Assembly (NCBI GenBank): GCA_045430275.1
Contig: JAILXU010000013.1
Location: 57,724 to 121,723 of the forward strand
DNA: 64,000 nucleotides
Direction of reading: 5' to 3'
Source of the DNA: Oceanobacter sp045430275
GTDB lineage: Bacteria > Pseudomonadota > Gammaproteobacteria > Pseudomonadales > Oceanobacteraceae
A program made the position numbers and the translations under genes. Positions 46,618 to 55,785 of the stretch are shown one piece after another. The notes beneath the pieces are model-generated. The model made no database searches, was not told the origin of the DNA, and worked only from the letters and a program-made list of their open reading frames with translations. The first letter of the stretch is position 1. Every line of letters starts with the position of its first letter.

Positions 46618-47634
46618 TCACTTCATGCAGCGCGCGGTATCCAGCATTCGATTGGCAAAGCCCCATTCATTGTCAAACCACAGCATCAACTTCAGCAAGG
46701 TGCCACCACTGACCCGCGTCTGGGTCGCATCGACAATGGCAGAGCGCGGATCGTGATTAAAATCGATCGAGGCATGAGGCTCGTAGGTAATCCCCACCAG
46801 ACCACGGTACAAATTGTTGGTCGCGGATTGTATCAGTTCGTTAACAGCTTGTGATGTCGTCGCCTGCGACAGTTGAAGACTGACATCAAGCATGGAAACG
46901 TTAATCGTGGGCACTCGTACATGCAGGCTTTCGATTTTTCCATCCAGCTCCGGCATCAGTCGCGCAATGCCTTTCGGCAAGCCGGTATCAACGGGAATGA
47001 TGCTCTGTACCGCCGAGCGGGTTCGGCGTAAATCCGAAGAATAGGCATCAATCACCGGCTGGTCGTTCATGGCGGAGTGAATCGTCGTCGTGACCCCGGC
47101 CTGAATGCCAAACGCCTGATGGATCAGAGTCAGAACCGGCACCAGACAATTGGTCGAGCAAGATCCATTGGAGACAATGCGCTGATCTGGCGTCAGTGTT
47201 TGCTCATTGATGCCATAAATAATGGTGTTATCCACCGCCTTGTCCGCCGGATTGGAAATCAACACTTTGCCTGCACCTTGCTGAAGATGCTTTTCGGCAT
47301 CACTGCGCCGACGAATCTGGCCACTGCATTCCAGCACCAGATCCACCTGCTGCCGTGCCCAGTCGATGGTTTCCGCATCCGGGTGGCTATAAACACGAAT
47401 GACATCGCCGTTTACTACCAGAGAGTCGTGCCCGACCACTCGCACATCCCCCGGAAAACGGCCATGCGTGCTGTCATAACGCAACATATAGCTGACGCTA
47501 TCAATATCCGCCAATTCATTAATGGCCACGACCTGCATGTGCTGGCGATAGCCGTTTTCATACAAGGCCCGCAAGACCGAGCGGCCAATACGACCAAAAC
47601 CGTTAATAGCGACCCGAATTTGACGATCCGACAC
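46618..47634 (-). CDS. epd: Erythrose-4-phosphate dehydrogenase / GapB-type dehydrogenase, GTG start
   Basis: 338 aa from GTG at 47634, which has AGGAG seven bases upstream; E. coli Epd has 339. Rossmann start VAINGFGRIGRSVLRALYENG. The catalytic Cys is in SNGSCSTNCLVP (about 155), then HSAMNDQPVIDAY and DFNHDPRSAIVD as in Epd. It oxidises erythrose 4-phosphate for pyridoxal phosphate synthesis; GAPDH activity is an alternative in this family. First gene of epd-pgk-fba. The transketolase gene that often precedes it is absent. Confidence 0.92.
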   Translation of the reverse strand: MSDRQIRVAINGFGRIGRSVLRALYENGYRQHMQVVAINELADIDSVSYMLRYDSTHGRFPGDVRVVGHDSLVVNGDVIRVYSHPDAETIDWARQQVDLVLECSGQIRRRSDAEKHLQQGAGKVLISNPADKAVDNTIIYGINEQTLTPDQRIVSNGSCSTNCLVPVLTLIHQAFGIQAGVTTTIHSAMNDQPVIDAYSSDLRRTRSAVQSIIPVDTGLPKGIARLMPELDGKIESLHVRVPTINVSMLDVSLQLSQATTSQAVNELIQSATNNLYRGLVGITYEPHASIDFNHDPRSAIVDATQTRVSGGTLLKLMLWFDNEWGFANRMLDTARCMK

Positions 47635-47927
47635 GGCAATGCTCCTCACGCGGAAATCACAATTCATGCCCACCAGCACCATACCTGGAGGGCAAAATGG
47701 GCCGCTATTGTCAGGGATTTGAACAGGTACAGCAAACCGGAGATAACTCTCGGTTTATGATCCGTTAGGCTGATTACATCAAAGGGATTGCTACCAAGGT
47801 ACTGGCTTTTTAAATACGGATGCCAAATGACCGCCTCTCCCCCCTGCAGCACACTGGAGTGGTTGTGGTTGACAAGGCGTTGCCTGGCAATCAGCTATGG
47901 GATAACAATAAATATCGGAGAACCAAC

Positions 47928-49448
47928 ATGATCTACGCAAATCCTGGCCAAGAAGGCTCAGTAGTCACGTTCAAAGAACGCTATGATAACTTTATCGGCG
48001 GCCAGTGGGTTGCTCCAGTCAATGGCCAGTACATGGACAACATCAGTCCTGTCGATGGTCAGGTTTTCTGTCAGGTTCCACGTTCTGACGAAGCTGATAT
48101 CAATCTGGCTCTGGATGCGGCTCATGCAGCCAAAGCATCCTGGGGCAAGATGTCCGTTACCGAACGCTCCAACATCCTGTTAAAAGTTGCTGATCGTATC
48201 GAAGCCAACCTGGAAGCTCTGGCCGTTGCCGAGACCTGGGACAACGGTAAAGCCGTTCGTGAAACCCTGGCGGCTGACGTACCTCTGGCGGCTGACCACT
48301 TCCGTTACTTCGCTGGTTGTATCCGTGCTCAGGAAGGTACTCTGGGCGAGATCGACGACAACACCGTTGCTTACCACTTCCACGAGCCTCTGGGTGTGGT
48401 TGGTCAGATCATCCCTTGGAACTTCCCACTGCTGATGGCAGCGTGGAAAATCGCTCCTGCACTGGCCGCCGGTAACTGCATCGTACTGAAGCCAGCCGAA
48501 CAAACGCCAGTATCCATTCTGGTTCTGATGGAATGCATCAGCGACCTGCTGCCAGCCGGTACTCTGAACATCGTTAACGGTGTTGGCGCAGAAGCCGGTC
48601 AGGCTCTGGCAACGTCCACTCGTATCGCCAAGATCGCTTTCACCGGCTCTACCCCGGTCGGCTCTCACATCATGAAGTGTGCTGCTGAAAACATCATTCC
48701 TTCAACCGTTGAGCTGGGTGGCAAGTCACCAAACGTTTACTTTGCAGACGTTATGAACCACGAAGACAGCTTCCTGAGCAAAGCCGTTGAAGGGGCTGTT
48801 CTGGCGTTCTTCAACCAGGGTGAAGTCTGTACTTGCCCAAGCCGCTTGCTGATTCAGGAAAGCATGTACGACGAATTCATCGCCAAGGTGATCGAGCGTA
48901 TTGGTCAGATCAAGCGTGGCAACCCGCTGGATACCGACACCATGGTGGGCGCACAGGCGTCTCAGGAACAGTTCGACAAGATCCTGAGCTATCTGCAGAT
49001 TGGTCGTGACGAAGGTGCGGAAGTCTTGGTTGGTGGTTCTTCTGAAGCACTGGAAGATCACCTGGGTACTGGCTACTACATTCAGCCTACGCTGATGAAA
49101 GGCCACAACAAGATGCGTATCTTCCAGGAAGAAATCTTCGGCCCTGTTGTTGCCGTAACAACCTTCAAAGACGAAGCCGAAGCACTGGAAATTGCCAACG
49201 ACACCGAGTTTGGTTTGGGTGCTGGCGTCTGGTCTCGTGACATGAACGTTGCTTACCGCATGGGTCGCGGCATCGAAGCTGGTCGTGTATGGACCAACTG
49301 CTATCACGCTTACCCGGCTCACGCTGCTTTCGGTGGCTACAAGAAGTCCGGTGTTGGCCGTGAAACTCACAAGATGATGCTGGATCACTATCAGCAGACC
49401 AAGAACCTGCTGGTCAGCTACAGTGTTGATCCACTGGGCTTCTTCTAA
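47928..49448 (+). CDS. Aldehyde dehydrogenase (ExaC/AcoD type)
   Basis: 506 aa from ATG at 47928 with GGAG eight bases upstream; the in-frame extension to 47820 has no such site. Blocks are PWNFPLLMAAWKIAPALAAGN (about 165-185), VELGGKSPN (catalytic Glu, about 265) and the nucleophile Cys in FNQGEVCTCPSR (about 303), then EEIFGPV. It oxidises acetaldehyde or similar to the acid with NAD(P)+. Codons are biased toward CTG, GGT and CGT, suggesting high expression. Divergent from epd; the 293-base gap contains a TTGACA at 47869 but no clear -10. Confidence 0.93.
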   Translation: MIYANPGQEGSVVTFKERYDNFIGGQWVAPVNGQYMDNISPVDGQVFCQVPRSDEADINLALDAAHAAKASWGKMSVTERSNILLKVADRIEANLEALAVAETWDNGKAVRETLAADVPLAADHFRYFAGCIRAQEGTLGEIDDNTVAYHFHEPLGVVGQIIPWNFPLLMAAWKIAPALAAGNCIVLKPAEQTPVSILVLMECISDLLPAGTLNIVNGVGAEAGQALATSTRIAKIAFTGSTPVGSHIMKCAAENIIPSTVELGGKSPNVYFADVMNHEDSFLSKAVEGAVLAFFNQGEVCTCPSRLLIQESMYDEFIAKVIERIGQIKRGNPLDTDTMVGAQASQEQFDKILSYLQIGRDEGAEVLVGGSSEALEDHLGTGYYIQPTLMKGHNKMRIFQEEIFGPVVAVTTFKDEAEALEIANDTEFGLGAGVWSRDMNVAYRMGRGIEAGRVWTNCYHAYPAHAAFGGYKKSGVGRETHKMMLDHYQQTKNLLVSYSVDPLGFF

Positions 49449-49470
49449 GTAATACCCTGCTGAGTTGCCT

Positions 49471-49502
49471 CACTGCCCGTGCCTTTGATCAGACGGGCAG
49501 TG
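49471..49502 (+). terminator. Terminator-like hairpin after the aldehyde dehydrogenase gene
   Basis: Arms CACTGCCCGT / ACGGGCAGTG, 10 bp perfect, 12-base loop, 22 bp after the stop. No T-run. The rest of the gap 49449-49876 has a GAGGAAGAG-type purine repeat (49771-49795) and two TTTTTTCTGTC copies near 49664 and 49681, but no gene I can support. Confidence 0.55.
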
Positions 49503-49876
49503 AGTAACCCCGGACGGCCAGGTCTACCTCAACGGGCCTGGTTGTCTACTGCGACGCTCACCCTCACGTCGTGAAGATCGTTTTTACACTCCTGCGTTTG
49601 TTCTCGTGAAGGCCTTAACTGGCGTTCCATACGCCACTCCGCGACCAAGCCTCTTGGAAGCGGATTTTTTCTGTCTGACTATTTTTTCTGTCCGGCTACA
49701 ATGAAACGTTGGCTGACACAGCGAGACCGAGTTAAACACGACACCACTACCGCTTTCTGGCGATTTTCTGAAGAGGAGGAAGAGGAAGAGGAAAACCAGA
49801 CACAAGAATCAAACGGGCAACAGCCTCACCCCACCACGTGTCTGGCCAGGCAAGACTGGTGCAACCACACACCGCA

Positions 49877-50314
49877 TTATTCGATGTTCTTCAGGTCTTG
49901 CAGACGAGTAATAATTTTGTGACTCAATTTGGTGACATCGCCAGACAACTCTTGGTGAGCCTCCATAACCTTTTCAGCGTTATACAGACTGACCACGCTG
50001 GATGCCTTGTAATGGAACATCTGATGAATCGCTTTTAGATCCTGAAACGCCGCGAACTCACCTAAGTATTTCTCACCATCGCCATGAATCCAGCGACCCA
50101 GATCGCAATTACTGTCACTGGCTATTTTTTCCGGGTCCAGCCGTGCATCACCGCGTCCAACCAGATACGTTTCCAAGCGGGTCAGCCAATTTTCATGTGC
50201 CGCAATACACACATCAATATCCAGCGAAGTCCGCGCGCGCTTGGCCGCCTCCGCTGCCAAATGTGCATTGTGTGAAGAATCTGCTCCGAAGCCGAAAAAA
50301 CTGAGAAGTCCCAT
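49877..50314 (-). CDS. CZB (chemoreceptor zinc-binding) domain protein, soluble
   Basis: 145 aa from ATG at 50314 with AAAGGTGA upstream, starting MGLLSFFGFGADSSHN. The CZB pattern is visible from about residue 30: His in AAHENWLTRLETYLVGRG, Cys in SDSNCDLGRWIHGDGEKYLGE, and His-His in IHQMFHYKASSVV. The C-H-H-H set binds zinc in chemoreceptors and diguanylate cyclases. Here it is free-standing with no receptor or GGDEF part, so it may act as a separate sensor subunit (inference). Neighbours give no partner. Confidence 0.85.
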   Translation of the reverse strand: MGLLSFFGFGADSSHNAHLAAEAAKRARTSLDIDVCIAAHENWLTRLETYLVGRGDARLDPEKIASDSNCDLGRWIHGDGEKYLGEFAAFQDLKAIHQMFHYKASSVVSLYNAEKVMEAHQELSGDVTKLSHKIITRLQDLKNIE

Positions 50315-50700
50315 GGCGATCACCTTTCCGTACATACATTCTGAAATAGACACGACCCGGTTCACCCGAGTCAAACTACTGACAGTTTTATTCAAAAGCC
50401 GGAAAATGCTTGTTGACCTGAATCAAAAGCCTCTATTAGCAACAACTAATATGTCATTTTATTGCGCTGAAGCAGGAGTTTCGGCCTATTCGGGGAAAAG
50501 TCACACGCGCCCTTCCCCAAACTACGAACCAAACCACTGCCCATACGACTGCCTATACCGCTGTCCTGATAACACACCCTATTCCCTCATTCAGCGCATG
50601 GAGTTTTACGTGCAAATTGATCATCACTCAGTAAACTGAGGTGGCTTTATGCACCGACCCACGTTTTACAGCCACGCAGCATCACACAGGGACTCATCCG
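50315..50700. other. Intergenic region, 386 bp, no gene seen
   Basis: Divergent spacer between the CZB gene (minus) and the gene at 50701 (plus). It should hold both promoters. The short open frames inside it have no start site or composition supporting coding. Confidence 0.6.
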
Positions 50701-51258
50701 ATGAGCAAGCCGGGCATTATTCTCTTGGCAGACAAGGCAGGCTGCCTGAATGATTTTTCAGCCGAATTTATGCCATTACCTGAATTCAATGCTGCCCTGG
50801 AGCCGTTATTATCATCGTCTCTGGAATGTTTTGTGGTGCTGTCTGGCAGCGACCCATTATGGGAAGATCACCTTGATACACTCGGGATTGACTGGGGTGT
50901 CTGCCCGGATGCCCATCAAGGCATGGGAGCCTGCACAGCGTTTGGCGTCCACAGCACCCAGAGCTGGCAAGGCTGGATTCTAGACATTGCGACCATGCCT
51001 GCGACACCTGCCCGACTCTATCAAGCCTTGTCTCGCGCCACTGGACGCTATCCCATCACCAGCATCCAGAACCGTCAGGGCAAACGGTATTTCCCCATCG
51101 CCTTCGACAGCCGCTATGGCTATGAACTGATGCAACCCGACAATCTGTTGTTGCCCCAAACATTAAAGGGCCACCCATCGGATGCCCAAATGCAGTGGCT
51201 CAGCCTCGAGTTTGCCGCTCCTCTGCCAGAGCCGCGCCAGACACCGATATCAATCTGA
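50701..51258 (+). CDS. Degenerate MobA/MocA-like nucleotidyltransferase fold protein
   Basis: 185 aa from ATG at 50701. The C-terminal half of an NTP-transferase domain is recognisable: GMGACTAFGVHSTQSWQGWILDIATMP (about 80-106) parallels the GMGSSLAAGV...GWLVALADMP block of MocA-type enzymes. The N-terminal nucleotide loop (LAGGxSxRMGxDK) is replaced by LADKAGCLNDFS, so the usual Gly-rich loop and Arg are lost, and catalysis by the standard route is doubtful. Role unknown. The 3' end overlaps the convergent next gene by 9 bp. Confidence 0.72.
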   Translation: MSKPGIILLADKAGCLNDFSAEFMPLPEFNAALEPLLSSSLECFVVLSGSDPLWEDHLDTLGIDWGVCPDAHQGMGACTAFGVHSTQSWQGWILDIATMPATPARLYQALSRATGRYPITSIQNRQGKRYFPIAFDSRYGYELMQPDNLLLPQTLKGHPSDAQMQWLSLEFAAPLPEPRQTPISI

Positions 51259-51723
51259 AATCGCAGTTTCTGAATAGATGTAATGAAAATGCTCATCCTT
51301 GCGAGGCCCGGTCACGCGCCACTGCAGAGAAATCTGTTCTTTCTCCAGAGTTAACACGCCACGGTAAATATCATCACCACAATGATGCGGCGTGGCACTG
51401 CGCCAAATACCATCGGCTTCCAGAACCAGGTCAAACAAATATACGGCCTCCCCCCGACGACGATGACTCAGGCGAACATGATCATCACCACACTCCCATT
51501 CGAAGCAATTTACCATATCCACAATGGTGCCTCTGGCGGGATAAAAATGACCACTCTCATAAAACAAACAACCATGCTTCTGTGTATCCACCCGGACTGA
51601 GCCTCTCCCTTCTCCTTCCCACCCCATGACCGACAATGGCCCTGGAGAGGATCGATAGTAAAAGTGCTGTATCCGGGTCAGGCGATGGTGCAATTGCTGG
51701 ATTCGCTGTTGGCTTTGCTGCAT
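51250..51723 (-). CDS. DUF6314-like conserved hypothetical protein
   Basis: 157 aa, soluble. The pattern GPLSVMGWEGEGRGSVRV near the N-terminus, repeated W/F-x-x beta-strand segments, HHCGDDIYRG and the end WRVTGPRKDEHFHYIYS resemble the DUF6314 beta-barrel family. No function is known to me. It is divergent from the DMT transporter gene 31 bp away, which makes a shared promoter region very short. Confidence 0.7.
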   Translation of the reverse strand: MQQSQQRIQQLHHRLTRIQHFYYRSSPGPLSVMGWEGEGRGSVRVDTQKHGCLFYESGHFYPARGTIVDMVNCFEWECGDDHVRLSHRRRGEAVYLFDLVLEADGIWRSATPHHCGDDIYRGVLTLEKEQISLQWRVTGPRKDEHFHYIYSETAISD

Positions 51724-51754
51724 GCTGTCGGGCCTTTGAAAATGGGGAAGTACA

Positions 51755-52621
51755 ATGGCGTATCTCTGGGGGGCAACCCTGATCTGGGCGTTCTCATTCA
51801 GTCTTATTGGTGTGTATCTGGCCGGTCAGGTAGACAGTTATTTTTCCGTGCTGATGCGAGTTGCTCTGGCTGTACTGGTGTTCATACCCTGGCTGGTTCG
51901 CTACCCATTATCCTGGCGCATTGCTGCACCTCTGGCGGCGGTTGGCGCAGTTCAACTTGGCTGTATGTACCTGTTCTACTACCACTCATTTCTGCTGCTC
52001 AGTGTGCCAGAAGTGCTGATCTTTACTATTTTTACTCCCGTGTACATTGTTCTGATTAATGACCTTCTGGAGCGGTGTTTTCATCCCGGCTATTTGCTGG
52101 TGTCTGCCCTTGCCGTCGCCGGAGCGGCGATCATCCGCTTTGATGAACTGTCTTCTGAAGTCATGCTGGGCTTTCTGGTCGTTCAGGGGGCCAACCTCTG
52201 CTTTGCCGCAGGACAGGTCTTCTATAAGCGCCTGGTTGCTCAACACATCCCCAACCAGCCGCCTCATCATTACTTCGGCTGGTTTTTTGTCGGCGCGCTG
52301 GCCATTGTACTGCCAGCCTGGCTAATCCTGGGTACTGACCGCTATCCGCAAACCGACCTGCAGTGGGGCGTATTACTGTGGTTGGGACTGGTTGCCTCAG
52401 GTCTTGGCTACTTCATCTGGAATCGTGGGGCTACTCTGGTCAACGCGGGCAAACTGGCTGTCATGAATGACATGTTAATTCCGGCAGGGTTACTGGTGAA
52501 TCTGCTGATCTGGAATCGTGACACCGACCTGACTCGCCTGATCATCGGAGGCAGTGTTCTGATCGCTGCCCTGTACCTCGCTCACCACCTGAACAAACAT
52601 CACTCCACTGTAGAGGCCTGA
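51755..52621 (+). CDS. EamA/DMT-superfamily transporter
   Basis: 288 aa, about ten hydrophobic helices in two EamA repeats. GGGGAAG precedes the ATG. The start WGATLIWAFSFSLIGVYLAG and GYFIWNRGATLVNAGKLAVMND (about 210-231) are typical of carboxylate/amino acid/amine DMT exporters. Substrate not determined. It is 4 bp upstream of the yaiI-like gene. Confidence 0.9.
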   Translation: MAYLWGATLIWAFSFSLIGVYLAGQVDSYFSVLMRVALAVLVFIPWLVRYPLSWRIAAPLAAVGAVQLGCMYLFYYHSFLLLSVPEVLIFTIFTPVYIVLINDLLERCFHPGYLLVSALAVAGAAIIRFDELSSEVMLGFLVVQGANLCFAAGQVFYKRLVAQHIPNQPPHHYFGWFFVGALAIVLPAWLILGTDRYPQTDLQWGVLLWLGLVASGLGYFIWNRGATLVNAGKLAVMNDMLIPAGLLVNLLIWNRDTDLTRLIIGGSVLIAALYLAHHLNKHHSTVEA

Positions 52622-52625
52622 TTTA

Positions 52626-53087
52626 ATGGAAACACCTGCACCTTGCATCTGGGTTGATGCGGATGCCATTCCCAAACCCGTACGTGAAGTTCTCTGCAAC
52701 GCCGCCTTGCGCACTCAGGTTCATGTCTGGTTTGTTGCCAACCATGCCTTGCCATTACCCGGATGGGAATGGGTGCATCACATTCAGGTTCCTGCCGGAT
52801 ACGACGTCGCCGATCACCTGATCGTGCAGCGGGCAACCGAGCGTGACCTGGTCATCACTCAGGACATCCCATTAGCGGCAGAATTACTGGAAGCGGGCGT
52901 CAATGCCATCAACCCACGAGGCGAGCCTTACCGACGCGAAACCATTCGACAACGTCTGGCCATGCGGGATTTTATGGAAACCATGCGCGCCAGTGGTGTA
53001 CAGAGCGGTGGCCCTGCCAGTTTCGATCAGCGTGATAAGCAAGCCTTTGCCAATACGCTGGATCGCTGGCTGGCCAAACAGCACTAG
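52626..53087 (+). CDS. yaiI: YaiI/YqxD (UPF0178, DUF188) family protein
   Basis: 153 aa. PIN-like fold with IWVDADAIPKPVREVL (about 8-23), VPAGYDVADHLIV, DLVITQDIPLAAELLEAG and NPRGEPYRRETI; the Asp residues could bind metal as in PIN nucleases, though activity is unproven for this family. Co-transcribed with the DMT gene. Convergent with a GGDEF gene. Confidence 0.93.
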   Translation: METPAPCIWVDADAIPKPVREVLCNAALRTQVHVWFVANHALPLPGWEWVHHIQVPAGYDVADHLIVQRATERDLVITQDIPLAAELLEAGVNAINPRGEPYRRETIRQRLAMRDFMETMRASGVQSGGPASFDQRDKQAFANTLDRWLAKQH

Positions 53088-53142
53088 AGAGCGCTCTCTA
53101 GGTAATCTTCTCCAGGTAATCTTCTCCGGGTTACATATCGGC

Positions 53143-53802
53143 TTACACATCAATTACGTTTGCACCAATACCACGGACACAATTGCGACCAGACAGCTTG
53201 GCTTCATAGAGCTGCTGGTCAGCCATGTCCGTCAGCCGCTCGGGCGCAATATCATCCAGATTGGTAACCGTCGCGATACCGATGCTGGCAGTCACCCGGA
53301 TATCACCACTTTCATGCGGAATGACACAGCGCGAGATGGCCTGACGCAAACGCTCACTCACCATCGCCGCAACGGATGCAGATGCTGTGGGTAACAGCAC
53401 GGCAAATTCTTCACCGCCATATCGACACTGCACATCGATCTTGCGAGTCATTTTAACAAGAGTGCCAGCAACGGTCTGGAGCACCTGATTACCCACTTCA
53501 TGACCCCAGGTATCATTTACTTTCTTGAAGTGATCCAGATCGATCATCGCCAGCGACAAGGCACCACCCGAACGCTCGGTGCGCTCGATTTCACGCTCCA
53601 GCGCCATCTGGAAATAGCGAATATTAAACAATCCGGTCAGTGGATCTTTCACAACTTGCTGGCGCAGAACCTCAAGTTCATCCCGATAACGACACACATC
53701 AGGCGCATCGTCACAATCAGGCTGGCTGGCACTATCACTACACAACAAGGTCTTTCCAGATCCACCAGAAGGCTGGGGGAATTTATGATCAGAATTAACC
53801 AT
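53143..53802 (-). CDS. GGDEF diguanylate cyclase, cytoplasmic
   Basis: 219 aa from ATG at 53802 with GGAG seven bases upstream. A short N-terminus without known sensor domain (about 1-45), then a GGDEF domain with DPLTGLFNIRYF, AMIDLDHFKKVNDTWGHEVG and an intact catalytic RYGGEEFAV. RKID five residues before it fits an inhibitory I-site. Cyclic di-GMP synthesis is expected. Second diguanylate cyclase in the window. Confidence 0.92.
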   Translation of the reverse strand: MVNSDHKFPQPSGGSGKTLLCSDSASQPDCDDAPDVCRYRDELEVLRQQVVKDPLTGLFNIRYFQMALEREIERTERSGGALSLAMIDLDHFKKVNDTWGHEVGNQVLQTVAGTLVKMTRKIDVQCRYGGEEFAVLLPTASASVAAMVSERLRQAISRCVIPHESGDIRVTASIGIATVTNLDDIAPERLTDMADQQLYEAKLSGRNCVRGIGANVIDV

Positions 53803-53933
53803 AAGGACACTCCAATTAACATGATCCACCATCGGTGCATCGAACAACAGGATGACGTCCTTTTCTCAATAACAATGCGGCTCCATCTACCACAGGAATG
53901 TGCCAAAATAGCGTTTTACCGATGGCAATGTGC

Positions 53934-54728
53934 ATGACCTCCAGCATCAATACGCAACCGGATCGTAACTTTGACGATTTGGCCCAACGCTTCCGCAAGA
54001 CAATCTATGATACGCCCAAAGGACAGCTCCGTCTTTTGGCCTTACAGACTGACATCCAGCAGACTGCTCTTGAGTTGCAAGGATTGCCCGTACTGGATCT
54101 CGGTGGCGGTCAGGCGCAGTTCAGCCAATGGCTGGCACAACAGGGAGCCGACATATCCCTGTGTGATATTTCCAGTGATATGCTCGCTCTTGCCCATCAC
54201 CGCTTTGATGCAGCCGGACTTTCTCTGAACACCGCTTGCTGTCCCCTGCAACACGCACACGAACACTTTGACCAGCAATACCCGCTGGTGCTGAATCATG
54301 CCGTACTGGAATGGCTGGAGCAGCCTTTTGATGCATTGCCCGCCATTTGCCGGTTCGTCGCTCCCGACGGCTGGCTTTCGCTGATGTTTTACAACCTGCA
54401 TGGCCATCAGTGGCGACAACTGATGAATGGTCGAACCCATGCTCCCACCAGCGCTAATCCACGCTTGCGCTCAGAAGGTAACTCCCCTCAGCATCCATTG
54501 AACCCGGAACAGGTTTTCTCCGCACTGGAAACCCAGGGGTTCAGAATTCATCAATGGCGGGGCATTCGCTGCATCCATGACCACATGCATCAGAAAATCC
54601 GCGAGCGTATCGGTCAGGAAGCCGTCAATCAGGCTGATCTGGAGTTTGGCTTGCAGGAGCCGTATCGGCAGTTTGGCCGCTACATTCATGTGCTGGCCCA
54701 GAAGGTTAAACCCGACATATCATCATGA
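53934..54728 (+). CDS. cmoM: tRNA 5-carboxymethoxyuridine methyltransferase CmoM
   Basis: 264 aa from ATG at 53934; ATGs at 53898 and 53922 are also in frame and none has a clear Shine-Dalgarno. It contains PDRNFDDLAQRFRKTIYDTPKGQLR, the CmoM (SmtA) N-terminus, SAM motif LDLGGGQAQFSQWLA (about 54-68), LCDISSDML, LNHAVLEWLEQP and SLMFYNLHG. The C-terminal EPYRQFGRYIHVLA also matches E. coli CmoM. It methylates the wobble uridine modification cmo5U. Overlaps the DUF523 gene by 4 bp. Confidence 0.92.
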   Translation: MTSSINTQPDRNFDDLAQRFRKTIYDTPKGQLRLLALQTDIQQTALELQGLPVLDLGGGQAQFSQWLAQQGADISLCDISSDMLALAHHRFDAAGLSLNTACCPLQHAHEHFDQQYPLVLNHAVLEWLEQPFDALPAICRFVAPDGWLSLMFYNLHGHQWRQLMNGRTHAPTSANPRLRSEGNSPQHPLNPEQVFSALETQGFRIHQWRGIRCIHDHMHQKIRERIGQEAVNQADLEFGLQEPYRQFGRYIHVLAQKVKPDISS

Positions 54729-55234
54729 AAATACTCATCAGCGCCTGCTTGCTGGGGGAAGCTGTTCGCTACGACGGTAGGGATAACGCTCACAAAGTCC
54801 TGGTCTGGCAACCTATCATCAGGCAATGGCAAGCCCTGGGGTGGCTGGTGCCGGTATGCCCGGAAGTATTGGGTGGCCTGCCCATTCCACGATCAGCGGC
54901 GGAAATCCAGAACGGAGACGGGCATCATGTCATTGCCCGGCAGGCAAACGTCAAAACATGCATCGGAACCGATGTCACCAGCGCATTCATAGCCGGTGCT
55001 GAACGCACTCTGACGCTGGCACGGGAACATCAGGCCGACATTGCCTTGCTGGCTGCCCGCTCTCCATCCTGTGGCAAGCACACGATTTATGATGGCAGTT
55101 TTTCAGGTACACAAGTGATGGGAATAGGCGTTACCGTGGCGTTGCTGGAGCAACAGGGCATTCGCTGTTTTAACCCGGAAGAAATCGATACATTACAGAA
55201 AGTAATACAGTCCAGAATCGATCAATCGCCTTGA
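54725..55234 (+). CDS. DUF523 family protein
   Basis: 169 aa, the usual length. Conserved blocks are ISACLLGEAVRYDG (about 4-17), VCPEVLGGLPIPRSAAEI (about 43-60), GDG and SPSCG near residue 117. The fixed Cys residues (CLLG, CPE, SCG) suggest a metal or cluster site. Biochemical role unknown to me. Translated with cmoM (ATGA overlap). Confidence 0.92.
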   Translation: MKILISACLLGEAVRYDGRDNAHKVLVWQPIIRQWQALGWLVPVCPEVLGGLPIPRSAAEIQNGDGHHVIARQANVKTCIGTDVTSAFIAGAERTLTLAREHQADIALLAARSPSCGKHTIYDGSFSGTQVMGIGVTVALLEQQGIRCFNPEEIDTLQKVIQSRIDQSP

Positions 55235-55317
55235 TCTGAAAAATCGCTACTTGCATGCGACTGGACAAACATTGAATAAATTTTCAGGGAATTGGTCATT
55301 CAAGAAGGGATTTTAAA

Positions 55318-55394
55318 TGGCGCGCTCGGGAGGATTCGAACCTCCGACCGCCTGGTTCGTAGCCAGGTACTCTATCCAGCTGAGCTACGAGCGC
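55318..55394 (-). tRNA. tRNA-Arg (anticodon ACG), copy 2 with encoded CCA
   Basis: 77 nt, cloverleaf complete: acceptor GCGCTCG/CGAGCGC, anticodon loop CTACGAA, T loop TTCGAAT, CCA encoded. Identical to the copy at 55437-55513. Confidence 0.97.
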
Positions 55395-55436
55395 GCAATA
55401 TAAAATTCACGATAGTTCACACTCAATAAAATTGAA

Positions 55437-55513
55437 TGGCGCGCTCGGGAGGATTCGAACCTCCGACCGCCTGGTTCGTAGCCAGGTACTCTATCCAGCT
55501 GAGCTACGAGCGC
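55437..55513 (-). tRNA. tRNA-Arg (anticodon ACG), copy 1 with encoded CCA
   Basis: 77 nt, identical in sequence to the next copy 42 bp downstream. ACG becomes ICG after deamination and reads CGU/CGC/CGA. Confidence 0.97.
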
Positions 55514-55591
55514 GTATCGTGGGTCGCGTATTATATTGACTGAAATAAATCTGTCAAATACTTCTACGCTTTTCTTTAAGAAAAGAAAACG

Positions 55592-55681
55592 TGGCGGAGA
55601 GAGAGGGATTCGAACCCTCGATAGGGGTAAACCTATACACCCTTAGCAGGGGTGCGCCTTCAGCCACTCGGCCATCTCTCC
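55592..55681 (-). tRNA. tRNA-Ser (anticodon GCT)
   Basis: 90 nt, class II with a long variable arm (TATAGGTTTACCCCTAT region), acceptor GGAGAGA/TCTCTCC, anticodon GCT in CCTGCTAAG, CCA encoded. Confidence 0.97.
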
Positions 55682-55785
55682 AGATCACGGCGCGCATGAT
55701 ACCACGTTATATTCAAATGAAAAGAAGAAATTACAAAAAAATCAAAACACTATCCGATTAACCGTTCAGTGCCTGGTAAACGCAC

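Noticed and set aside
49701..49922. 73-codon frame with a poly-Glu run
   Set aside because: The run comes from a GAGGAAGAG purine repeat; no Shine-Dalgarno, no conserved ends, overlaps the CZB gene.
55318..55513. The two tRNA-Arg copies as a CRISPR-like or phage repeat
   Set aside because: They are two complete identical tRNA genes, a normal tandem duplication; no integrase or att duplication nearby.
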